Source of the DNA: Periconia sp. R9002
Taxonomy: Eukaryota; Ascomycota; Dothideomycetes; Pleosporales; Periconiaceae
Direction of reading: 5' to 3'
Assembly: GCA_023627715.1 (NCBI GenBank)
Contig: JAMAHW010000009.1
Coordinates: 186,001 to 250,000, forward strand
DNA: 64,000 bases
Shown: in pieces, positions 55,239 through 64,000 of the stretch
Layout of the letters: each line of letters starts with the position of its first letter
Numbering within the stretch: position 1 is the first letter of the stretch
Notes under the pieces: model-generated
Databases searched by the model: none
Seen by the model: only the letters and a program-made list of their open reading frames with translations
What the model was told of the DNA's origin: nothing
Made by a program: the position numbers and the translations under genes

Positions 55239-56090
55239 AAATTTTGCATCAGACGATCAAAATCGCTCGTGATATGTGTGTCGTTAGATGCAGAGGGAGA
55301 ACAATGTCAGGCAGCATGCGGTAATGGGTTCCAAGAGTGTAAAAAAAACGACGCGATGACAGCTAAGACAATTTTCTTAGCTCTTCACCGTGCCCATACC
55401 GAGGGTCAGGTTTTGTTTCAGCCCCTACACCATATACACTTCGAACTTAAAAATGCGATCATTTGATGTGTGGTTGGAAAGTCAGATCAAGGACGTTGGG
55501 TATAAGCATATCTGCTAACACAAGTAGGGGATAGTACAGACGGAGAAAGAACAACTTGATTCGCTAGTTCGTACAAGTGGAGCGCTAGGCTAAGGGGGCC
55601 GAGGCTAAGGGGGCCGAAACCAGATAGGTATTCGACCTTCAGGCCCTGCATTGCCACTGATAGTATCAATCACTTCTATTCCTGCGCCACATGGCCTGTT
55701 TCGAAGGAGATAGGCTTTTATCCAAGACGGAGAGTATCAGAATTTAGTATGACAAGGCACAACTAGTACCCAGCATCCACTTATTCGCCTTTACTTTGTT
55801 TATATGTCAAAGCTTAGAACCTAGATACTTGTACATGTACCAATTGGATGGTTCGTAGAGATGGAGTAATGGGAATGCGTGTGTGTGTGCACTACGCAAT
55901 GATGCGTCACGTAAGCTCATGTGCTAGTATTGATCAGAAACGGTCACTGGCAGTTAATATTATTTTTGGATTGTTCGTTATTCCACGGTTCTAATTCATA
56001 TAAATATGATCTCCTAATCTTTCTTACAATCTACTTTCTTTACCAGCCATCATCACAGAGAACCCAACATAATTCAATCCTCCTCTACAA
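55239..56090. other. Intergenic region of about 0.85 kb
   Basis: Divergent promoters of a zinc-cluster gene (minus) and the S33 peptidase gene (plus). A 16-bp unit GCTAAGGGGGCCGA- is repeated in tandem at about 55588-55618. TATAAATA-like sequence near 55999-56006 precedes the peptidase start. No gene. Confidence 0.5.
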
Positions 56091-58140
56091 ATGATAATGA
56101 CGACCAAACTTTTACTCGCCTTCACTCTATTTGCAAATGTCCTCCAATGCAAGTCCGAGGGGTTTGACAATGTGAGCCCATACCAATCTCTTGGAGATAC
56201 TTGGAAACTAGCCTGACAAAAGATAGATCAAACCCTCAGCCAATCTCACATGGACCCCATGTTTCGATAACTTTGACTGCTCCAAACTCGAAGTCCCCAT
56301 CGATCACTCCGACCCACAGCTCGGAAAGACAGCAATCGCGTTTGTGAAGCTAACCGGCAAGAACGCTACGGATGTTTCGCCAAGTATCATCCTCATACCC
56401 GGTACCATCTCAACCATCTATTAACCCATCTCAATTACCAAGTGTTTCCCCCCTACCTGTGTCGATACCCAGGGTAGCAATACTCTGTGACGATCAAATC
56501 CAATTTCATCAACCCATCTCAAACTTGCCCAACTAACCACTTCCCCAGGCGGGCCCGGTCAATCCGGCATCGACCTCCTCACCTCCAGCGCAACCCTCGC
56601 CCAACAAGCCCTAGGCTCCAACTACAACCTCATCTCCTTCGACCCACGCGGTGTAAACAACAGCGGGCTAACCCTCTCCTGCTTCTCCTCCAACCCATCC
56701 ACCTCCACAGCACAGGCACCACCAATACCTCCACCCGCTCTCTCGAAACCCAATTCCAATCCGCCGCCATCTACGGCGAATGGTGCAACGCCGCCGTCAA
56801 CACCACCTCGCCGTACGGCTACTACGTAACCACCCCAGCCGCCGCCCGTGACCTCCTCACCTTCATCGAAGCCGAAGCCAGCGCAGCTGGCCATCCACCC
56901 GCGGAGGCCAAACTCTGGGCTTACGGAGTGAGTTACGGGACCGTCGTCGGGAGCACGTTCGCGGCTATGTTTCCCGACCGCGTGGGTAGGATGGTGTTGG
57001 ACGGCGCCATCGACGCAGAGGCGTACTACCGCAACGACTGGAGCGGGAACGTAGACCAAATGGACGAAGGCATGGCCGCGTTCTCACGTCTCTGCCACGC
57101 CGCAGGCGTCGAAAAGTGCGCGTTCTGGAGCCCCGACCCTGCCACCATCACGGCGAGACTCGACGCCATCGTCGAGTCGTTCCAGGACCATCCTGTGCCC
57201 CTGAGCGGCGTCGGCACTGGAGCCCTCCCCGCCATGGCCACGTACTCCGACCTCAAAGCGCTCTTCCTCAGCGCGCTGTACAACCCCACCACCGGGTTCC
57301 CGGTCATGGCATCCGCGTTGCAGCAAACCGAAGCCGGGAACGCGTCTGCGCTTGTAGGGAGGTTTGAAGGGTTGAATGCGACTCTCGACACGCGGCTCGC
57401 GATCATGTGCGCGGATTCGCACCGGCGGAATAACCTCACCACCCTTGAGGAGTTCAGGAGGGTGGTGGAGGTTGCGGCGAAGGGGAGTAAATATCTCGGG
57501 GATTTGTGGCCGATTTATCAGGATCATGTGGTGTGTAGGGGGTTAAAGGTGGAGTTGCCGGATAGTATGGTGGTGCAAGGTACGATCCTAATCCACTCAC
57601 AAAAGCTTCCTTTCTTTTCGGGGCGGTGTTGGGTAGGAGTGTATGTATGTGAAGATACTAATAACCGCCCAGACCCCATCCAAGCCCAAACCCCCAACGC
57701 CACAGCCTTCCCCATACTCTTCGCCAGCAACACCATCGACCCCATCACGCCTTTGAAATTGTAAGCATACCTCTTTCCTTTCTCCTCCTCTTCTATTCTC
57801 TTCCCTTCTCTGCCCATCCAATGCACATCACATCAACTAATCAACACCAGCGCCCGCACAATGTCATCACGATTCGCAAACTCCGTCATCATCCAACAAG
57901 AAGCCGTCGGTGTAAGTGTACCTCTCCCTCGTGCAGAAACACTCAATCTAACATGAACGTAAAACACAGCACACGGTAATCAACAACCTCGGCTCCGAAT
58001 GCTACTTCAGGCACATTCAAGCGTACTTCGGAGGCGTCGTTCCGGCGGCGAATATCACGTGTGCGCAGGAATTTGTGCCGTTTATGGTTGGTGATGCGCT
58101 TTCAGGCTGTATGGGTGCTGCTGGTGCAGAAGGACGATAG
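56091..58140 (+). CDS. Secreted S33 serine peptidase (tripeptidyl-aminopeptidase-like) with a frame disruption
   Basis: Six exons: 56091-56171, 56227-56401, 56549-57579, 57685-57760, 57851-57911, 57970-58140. It has a signal peptide (MTTKLLLAFTLFANVLQC), an oxyanion loop IPGGPGQSG, the nucleophile elbow YGVSYGTVVG, the acid in FASNTIDPITP and the histidine in GHTVINNLG, all expected of S33/TAP-like alpha/beta-hydrolase peptidases. Within exon 3 the frame that encodes FDPRGVNNSGLTLSCF must shift by one base between about 56696 and 56725 to continue as GTTNTSTRSLETQF. The shift equals one missing base. Removing 56651-56715 as an intron (GTGTAA...CACAG, with a CTAACC branch-like site) also restores the frame but deletes the family's conserved GVxxS...C segment. 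It may be a pseudogene, a sequencing error or a newly spliced gene. The 147-bp intron 2 contains a dispersed repeat. Confidence 0.75.
56435..56512 (+). repeat. Copy of the dispersed repeat, inside intron 2 of the S33 gene
   Basis: Shares TTACCAAGTGT, CCCTACCTGTGTCGATACCC, AGGGTAGCAATACTCTGTGA and CAATTTCA with the minus strand at 42188-42272. The intron is the longest of this gene (147 bp against 55-105 bp). Confidence 0.75.
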
Positions 58141-58414
58141 TACTGGCGGTGTGGAGACGGTTGGGGGGTTGGCGTTGGTGTAGAAATAAAAGCAGTGATT
58201 TTTAGGGAGGTGGCATTGTGTTTTGTTGGGACATCAATGTACGATAGAGAGCGGGAATAAGATGAATCTTGTTGATTGACTGACTGAATGACTTATAACA
58301 CATAATAATTCCCATATCCACCAGAAAAACCCCGATACAATCCCAAGTTCCGAGTAACCGTCTACTCCAAGCTCAGCTAACCTTCATCATCATCTACCGA
58401 TGGCAAAAAACAAT

Positions 58415-60422
58415 CTAAGCTTTAAACTCGGCATCCACGCTCTCAAAATTCTCCAAGAAGCTCTGGAAAGCAAACACGCCCAGCCCAGGATCCAAACTTC
58501 CCGTCGTGGCGCGAATGCTGTGCATGCTCAGCTGCGGGATACCGCAATCGATCGCTCTCATACCCGTGGCCGAGCTCAGCATGGGTCCGACGGTACCTCC
58601 ACTCCTGCTATCGTTGCGGATCTGGAAGACCTGGAGCTTGGGATCTTGACTGCGGACACCAACATCGCGGGCGACGCAGCGGTGGAAGATTGCGGTGGAC
58701 ACCGAGTCGGTGGTCATGTGGCCGTTGGGATCTGCTGATACGGCGGGACCCACGTTCAGGCGAGGGGAGTGGTTTTCCAGGTATGCATTCAGGAAGTTGG
58801 GGTTGACGGCGTGGATGACGTCGGAGGAGACGAGGAAGCTGTTTGCGTAGGTGCGCGAAACGAGGCTGCGGACTCCCTTGTCCGCGAACTCATCTACGAT
58901 GCGCTCGATTACTGAGGGGAGGAAGTTTCCGCGAGCACCTTGTCGGAGGAGGGATCCAACTTCTTCATCGTCGAATAGAGCGACAATCTTGAGCTGGGAA
59001 GAGCCTTCGGTAGAGGTGTTGAGCAACGCCTGAATGGCAGCCCAAGAACACAACTTGTCATCAATACGACCAGCGAAGATGAACTCTTTGCCCAAACCAC
59101 CAAGTTGGGCAGGCTGAATATCGAAAAGCTCCAGTTCCCAATTGACGATTGTTGAGTCTGCAGCTTATTAGTATGGGTTTGTGTAGCAAAGAACGAAAGT
59201 AAACTCACAGTCCGTGACGCCTATTTCTTCAGAGATAGCCTTGACACTACAATATGTCAGTGAATGTCTTCGCAGCTGAAAGATATTGTGAACTTACAGT
59301 CGTTCAGGCTGGGTAGCAGCGAATGTCTTCTCTCCGCCCAGCATACCAGCTTTGAAGTCGCTCTCTTCCTCGGACTTGGAGGAAACTCCAAGATCGGAAT
59401 TATCGATCCCAACTATGGGCACCATCTGCGTCTCCTTGTTGAATGGACCAGAAGCCGCAGCACCGAAACTGAAGGTAGTACAAAAGTCAACAAAATTCAC
59501 CATATTTGCATAGAACGCCAAACTGGTCAACGCCACGCAAGAACATCTATACGTACTGAGGTGCCAAAGTCGGAATACGCGCGACTGGATAATCGAGCTT
59601 GACCAGCTTGGTCACAATCTTCTCGTTTTCCTTGACCAGCACGCGACCACCGATACCCAAATCCCTGTCCCACCAAGTGCTGTTCAAACCACCAGCATAC
59701 GGTGCGACTCCTAGCTGTACATAGCCAGCTTTCGTGCGTAGAGTAGGGATCGGCTTGAGCTTTGCGGTCAAAGCATCTATGTGGCCAGCCACGACTGCCG
59801 CACCGTTCCCAGCTTCATAGCCATCACCAATGGCGAAAGCAATGAGCGACGACCCATTACGCTCCACGTAATATTTCCCGCCCTGTTTCAAATCCCAGCT
59901 ATCGCGCTCAGACACCTTTTTGTAGCCGGCCTTCTCCAAGTCCTTGGCAACAGTATCTACTGCGTGGAAGATGGTAGGGTTCTCGGTCATGAAATCCGTG
60001 AATGGCTTCGTGTATTTCTCCGGTCTCTCCTTCTCTTTCACAGTCTCATTCTTCGGCTCGAATGCAGGGATCTCGGGGATCTTTGGCGGTACGGGCGGCG
60101 GGTTCTGGTGCGGCTTCGCTGGCTCGTAGTCATCGTTGAGATCGATCAAGTTGGACGAGTATGGGCCCGCGATGCTGTGTCTGTGATTCTCTGGTATGGA
60201 ATCGGGAGCTGGGTGAGCATAAGAAGCTCGCTCCTGAGTGCTCGACAGCCTCAGAGAGCTTTGAGATGCATTTGCGCGTGCTTGTAAGAATGGGTTGACT
60301 CTGGGGCGATGCACGGTTGTGAAGGCGCGGGAGAGGGTGGGATGCCGAGGCGGCGGTGATGGGTCGCTGTATAGATCTGCGGTGGAAACCGTCTTGCGGA
60401 GGTTGGGATGATTCTTCGTCAT
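58415..60422 (-). CDS. Aspartyl aminopeptidase, M18 family, with long N-terminal extension
   Basis: Four exons (60422-59557, 59468-59298, 59246-59209, 59157-58415) give 605 residues. The M18 core starts near residue 137 (YTKPFTDFMTENPTIFHAVD). Metal-site motifs: AAVVAGHIDAL (His), STWWDRDLGIGG, GRIDDKLCSW (Asp), FDDEEVGSLL (Glu-Glu), and the final IPQLSMHSIRATTG (His). Enzymes of this family (yeast Ape4, mammalian DNPEP) remove N-terminal Asp/Glu, as large Zn/Mn-dependent dodecamers, in the cytosol with a vacuolar route in yeast. Usual length is about 470-500, so the first 130 residues (Ser/Pro-rich with repeated Pro-Pro) are extra, probably disordered; a downstream Met could be used instead. 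Exon 3 is only 38 bp. Confidence 0.92.
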
Positions 60423-60971
60423 TTCGAAGGTCGGTCTGGAAATATAGAGAAAATGTACTAAAAGAAGATACAGATGTAGAGAGGAGTGAAGCAGAGCGGT
60501 GATGGTTGAGTTCTGGTCATGCTGGCGATGGCGCAGCGCCCGGGGAGGCGCAAGTTTGCCGGATACGGAAGGATCTACCCTGCGTGCCTGCGTATGCGGC
60601 TGTCTACGTGGGTATGTTTCAAAGCTTATCTAAGTAAACAGTTCAACAGGCAGATGGAGATAGATGTATTGTTATAGAAGGAGGAACATTTAACACGTTA
60701 TCTTAACCGGAATAATTACTGGAAATGAATATTCATAAAGCTTGATAGACATGTAACAAGATGTTCAGGTTTGTACATTACGTACGTTAGATGGTACGAA
60801 GGTTACCTCGACAAGTCTATGTACCTGAACCATTTCACGCATTGAACGAATTAATACTCTTCATACTTTCGAACTAATCGAAAACGGGAATTATCCAACC
60901 GATTCTTCCCTTTTCATTACAACATTACGTATATACCTAAATCTCATCATATCGTCAAACACCACCCTGCC
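60423..60971. other. Spacer upstream of the M18 gene
   Basis: Promoter of the M18 gene and 3' flank of the PQ-loop gene (both minus strand). AT-rich from 60640 to 60950. No gene seen. Confidence 0.5.
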
Positions 60972-62004
60972 TCACATCCCAACCCGCTGCCGTTCCCACC
61001 CTTCACCCATATCAATCCCCATACCAATTGTCTCCTTTCCTCCAAACGCGCCCTGAGCACTAGCTCTTCCAGCCATATGATCCAACTCGAACGTGGTCCT
61101 CTCAGGCGGCGGACTCGTCAAGATCTTCTCATCCCAAGGGCCCCTAACAGCACCAGTCCCCGCGCCATGGTCTGGACCGTCTCCCCATATCATCCACTGA
61201 AGCCCCAGTCCCAAATCGCAAACAGCCTGGAATATGCCACATATTTTGAATGCCCAAGGGACCTCGCCCGAGGAGCTCGCGAAGAAAAACCACATCTTGA
61301 ACGTATCACCGACAATCCAATTCGCAATCACGCTGGGCCTGAAGCCCTTGCAACCCCGACGCTGCCAATTGGCCAATAATTGTGGTAAGGGGAGTGTTGC
61401 TTCCACCGTCAAGGCGATGTAACCTAGTATGTCGGTGTAGGGTATGAACAGGCTCGTGTTTAGGAGAAGAGCGTGTAAAACGAGCAGCGCAAGGGCGAAA
61501 TAGGTAATGAATGCCCAGTAGGGGCGGGTGGAGCGCCATTGCCAGAAGTTGTAGGGACGTTTTGAGGCGGTGGGTTGGAAGGGCATATGCGAGGGGGTCG
61601 GGCGATGGTTCAGGGCAATATGTAGACAGAGGAGGTGGATTGCGATCATGAGGATGGCTTGGACGAGGAGAGAGGTGGAAAAATGCGCCCCGAACCAGTA
61701 GAATACTCTAGATGAAGACATTTAGCTTGGATCGATGAGTGGAATGAGGAAGGGGACAGATCCATACTTCAGTATACTAGCCACCAACATAATGAGTGGT
61801 ATGTCGAGCGAGAAACCAGCCGAGCTCTTGGTCCGGTGCATGTTGTAGATTTGATCCGCATAGCTTGTGATGGGGCTCGTCGCGATGCTGTTGCGGACAG
61901 TCATTGTTAGCCATTGTCATGGCCAGCAAGGCCATAGCCTAGTGAGATGGATTCACGTACAATATGGGCGCGACGGATGTCACAATAGCATTCACAAAAC
62001 CCAT
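60972..62004 (-). CDS. PQ-loop membrane protein, Any1/SLC66A2 (PQLC1)-like
   Basis: Exons 62004-61961, 61887-61768 and 61707-60972 give 299 residues. The order IATSPITSYADQIYNMHRTK, SSAGFSLDIPLIMLVASILK and VFYWFGAHF is diagnostic for the SLC66A2/Any1 group, and the second repeat carries a true PQ motif (TLPLPQLLANWQRRGCKGF). Seven membrane helices are expected in two PQ-loop repeats. The C-terminal 60 residues are polar with Gly/Met (GGKETIGMGIDMGEGWE). Yeast Any1 acts at endosome/Golgi membranes to balance phospholipid flippase activity; this role is transferred by family, not shown here. It shares a 590-bp divergent promoter with the cyclotransferase-like gene. Confidence 0.9.
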
Positions 62005-62597
62005 GATTGCGGTTCCGGTGAGGGCGGACCTCCGAGCGGGCTTATGTCTGTCGCGTGCGAAGGATAGACGAGGGGGGCGGAGCGGAATCGGGCGAGCAAC
62101 CCGTCTGCTTGTACAATCTCGCTCGTCTCGCTCGCGGAGCCTGCAAACAAACGTAACGGCGAGCTGCTAAACTGCAATTGAAGAGAGGAGAAGGTTAGGA
62201 ATAGGGAGAAGAGGAGGAAAAGACGGGAAGCCGAAGTCACAGATAACAAACAGAGAGAAAAAAGGAGCCGCGGCGCGCCGGTCCTGCCGATCGAAGGCCA
62301 GATTGAACTTGAATGACATGGGGCAGGCCCCAAAAAGTAAATCGCCAACAAGCTTTTAGTGCATCAGCTAACGCTAGTGCCCGCGATAAGGCTTAGCCCT
62401 CTTCAGCATTGTACAGACGCCATTGAGAACCACAACAGTGTATCATGAAGAAGTTATCAACACTGTTCCAAATGATAATTACGAGTACAAATAACGCCAG
62501 ACAAGTTTTGAAAGACCTCGACTGAACTATTGAAACCATCATCTCTTCACTTTTTATTCCATTCACCTCACCTCCAGCCGTCCAACCCCACTCCACC
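62005..62597. promoter_or_regulatory. Divergent promoter (PQ-loop gene / cyclotransferase-like gene)
   Basis: 593 bp. GC-rich palindromic part around 62265-62285 (GCGGCGCGCCGG). No specific operator recognised. Confidence 0.45.
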
Positions 62598-63080
62598 ATG
62601 TCCACAAACACAACACACAGCGCCTTCTTCTATGGCACCCTAATGTCTCCCGAGGTCTTAAATCGCGTCATACAAACCACCAATTCAATTCATACCGTGA
62701 CACCCGCCATCCTCCCCTCTCATGCCCGCCACAGGGTGAAATCGGCGCCATACCCCGCCATCGTCCCCGCCTCGCCAGAGCATTCGGTGCGCGGGACCCT
62801 AGTCTCCAACCTTACCTCTGCCGATATGAAGCGCTTGGACGCATTCGAGGGCGACGAGTACGAGAGACGCAAGGTCCGCGTTCGCATCGTGCAACTGCCA
62901 CCTTTGGGTTCAACTGAGACTGAAGTGAAGGAAGAGGGAGAGGAAAGGGAGGTTGAGACTGAGACGTACATATGGATTGCTGGTCTGGATCAGTTGGAGG
63001 AAGGAGAGTGGAATTTCGATCAGTTTGTAAAAGACAACATGGGAACCTTTTTACGAAGAGAGAGCTTGTTGGCTGGTTGA
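62598..63080 (+). CDS. Gamma-glutamylcyclotransferase-like (AIG2 family) protein
   Basis: Single exon, 160 residues. The start SAFFYGTLMSPEVLNRVI holds the substrate-binding YGTL loop of the GGCT/AIG2 fold, and the catalytic Glu is expected in DAFEGDEYERRKV. The middle (HARHRVKSAPYPAIVP, SVRGTLVSNL) follows the usual beta-barrel pattern. The insertion TETEVKEEGEEREVETET is acidic and polar. The C-terminus (EEGEWNFDQFVKDNMGTFL) is typical. Family members cyclise gamma-glutamyl groups or act on glutathione derivatives; the exact substrate of the fungal AIG2 proteins is largely unknown. It lies head-to-head with the PQ-loop gene. Confidence 0.9.
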   Translation: MSTNTTHSAFFYGTLMSPEVLNRVIQTTNSIHTVTPAILPSHARHRVKSAPYPAIVPASPEHSVRGTLVSNLTSADMKRLDAFEGDEYERRKVRVRIVQLPPLGSTETEVKEEGEEREVETETYIWIAGLDQLEEGEWNFDQFVKDNMGTFLRRESLLAG

Positions 63081-63555
63081 TCGAGTGAGCCCTACTCATT
63101 CGAACCATGTATCTAACCTGTCTATCTGGGTACCATCACGCAGTCGCCATTGCACCGTCACTTGAAGCACCATGCAAGAATCCCCTTTAAAATACATAAT
63201 CTCAATCATGTTGCCAATGCAATATCTTGCCGTAAAACCACGGTATCAATGTGGCCCCAATCCTATCGAAAAACTCCGTGCTATGCAGTGCCCCCAGAAA
63301 TGCTTCATAGTCCGTTTTCCATGCAGGTATATAAGGAAATCTTTCCATCTCTGACACAACTTCAGTTATCGTCACCAAAGGAAAATCTCTTGTGCATGCC
63401 ATACATGCCACAAAGCTTAGACTAAAGGACCCCAAAAGATGAAAGGCAGTGGGAAAGGTACCAACAGATCCAAACCTGCCAATACACCAGAAGAAGAGAA
63501 ATAAATAACACGTCCTACCGCCCAAGACCCTTGAGCACAGAGGCGGCAGGGCCGA
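63081..63555. other. Convergent 3' intergenic region
   Basis: 475 bp between the plus-strand cyclotransferase-like gene and the minus-strand gene entering from the right. Short open frames on both strands look accidental. Confidence 0.5.
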
Positions 63556-64000
63556 TCAAAGTGGCAAAACCTCGTCCGTCGCCAGACTTGACGATGTCAC
63601 CCGATGCTTTGGACTACCTTCAAGTATTGATCTGTTCTTGTCGGCTCCTGATTGACGTTTCATGTCGCGACGCTCGGAACGTTGATTATGCACCATAGAA
63701 CCTGGAGGGCTCCTTTCATCAGGAGGCATAACAATAACCGAATCTGGTGAGCCATCCCGGACACTCGGCTTCGAAAGTTCTTTCGCTGGAGTGGGTACGA
63801 TAGTATCCTGGGAATCTTCGATCGGTATTGGGTCAGCAGAACTTCCTCGTAAGTCATTCGACATAGCCGTTTTGACCCTTTTATTCGATGGAGTCACTGA
63901 AGTCTCATTTCGCGACGGTGACTGCTTTGATCCTGCTCCCGTTGCATTCGACTTTCCGGGGCTTACGGTCTGAAAATCATGGATCACATCAGCACGCTTG
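63556..64000 (-). CDS. 3' end of an unknown, Ser/Pro-rich protein (5' part beyond the window)
   Basis: The frame is open from base 64000 down to the stop at 63556, giving at least 148 C-terminal residues. They are polar and disordered (SPGKSNATGAGSKQSPSRNE, TPSNKRVK, PPDERSPPGSMV, MKRQSGADKNRS) with repeated Ser-Pro and Thr-Pro, suggesting a phosphorylated nuclear protein. TPSNKRVK resembles a nuclear localisation signal. No domain can be assigned from this piece. Confidence 0.6.
   Translation of the reverse strand, partial: KRADVIHDFQTVSPGKSNATGAGSKQSPSRNETSVTPSNKRVKTAMSNDLRGSSADPIPIEDSQDTIVPTPAKELSKPSVRDGSPDSVIVMPPDERSPPGSMVHNQRSERRDMKRQSGADKNRSILEGSPKHRVTSSSLATDEVLPL

Overview
The window looks like chromosomal DNA of a filamentous ascomycete (Pezizomycotina, most likely Dothideomycetes). 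Most genes carry several introns of about 45-110 bp with GTRNGT-type donors, CTAAC/CTGAC-like branch sites and YAG acceptors. Protein families are typically fungal: Zn2Cys6 regulators, DHA2 and GIT1-type MFS carriers, a SIN-pathway Cdc14, Lcl2, Any1-like PQ-loop protein and a GPI-anchor candidate. No bacterial, plasmid or viral features were seen, and I found no tRNA, rRNA or CRISPR array. Exon boundaries were placed by reading splice sites and reading-frame phase by eye.

Layout. 0-2 kb: 3' part of an acid-lipase/steryl-ester-hydrolase gene. 2-3.6 kb: AT-rich gene-free DNA ending in a phased 20-bp AGCT repeat. 3.6-9.1 kb: short zinc-cluster regulator, DHA2 exporter, small unknown protein and alpha/beta hydrolase, resembling a small metabolite or resistance cluster. 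9.5-15.5 kb: secreted GPI-type protein, two-RRM protein, five-exon membrane protein. 16.8-22.7 kb: GIT1-like transporter divergent from a membrane-anchored M24 peptidase, then a membrane/F-box-like/Cys-rich protein. 23.8-34.2 kb: SIN Cdc14, PAP2-family enzyme, small secreted protein, tiny one-helix protein, F-box protein. 36.3-37.8 kb: ACT-domain protein of the CASTOR type. 37.8-42.9 kb: about 5 kb without a convincing gene, full of simple repeats. 42.9-48.6 kb: NOP10, LCL2, a long coiled-coil protein, an unknown coiled-coil protein. 48.9-55.2 kb: APH-like kinase and two convergent Zn2Cys6 regulators. 56-64 kb: S33 peptidase with a frame disruption, M18 aspartyl aminopeptidase, PQ-loop protein, gamma-glutamylcyclotransferase-like protein, 3' end of an unknown gene.

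The central and right-hand parts are mostly conserved housekeeping genes (ribosome biogenesis, septation, peptide turnover, lipid metabolism, nutrient sensing). The accessory-looking parts are 2-9 kb, 29-30 kb and 48-58 kb.

The most useful observations beyond gene calls are: (i) five AGCT cores phased at 20-21 bp upstream of the zinc-cluster gene; (ii) a 32-bp duplication with transition-biased, RIP-like differences; (iii) a dispersed non-coding repeat at 42.2 and 56.45 kb with a decayed relative at 15.95 kb, one copy lying inside an intron of the S33 gene; (iv) a frameshift in that S33 gene that a predicted 65-bp intron would hide; (v) an F-box-like motif inside a membrane protein with a cysteine-rich tail.
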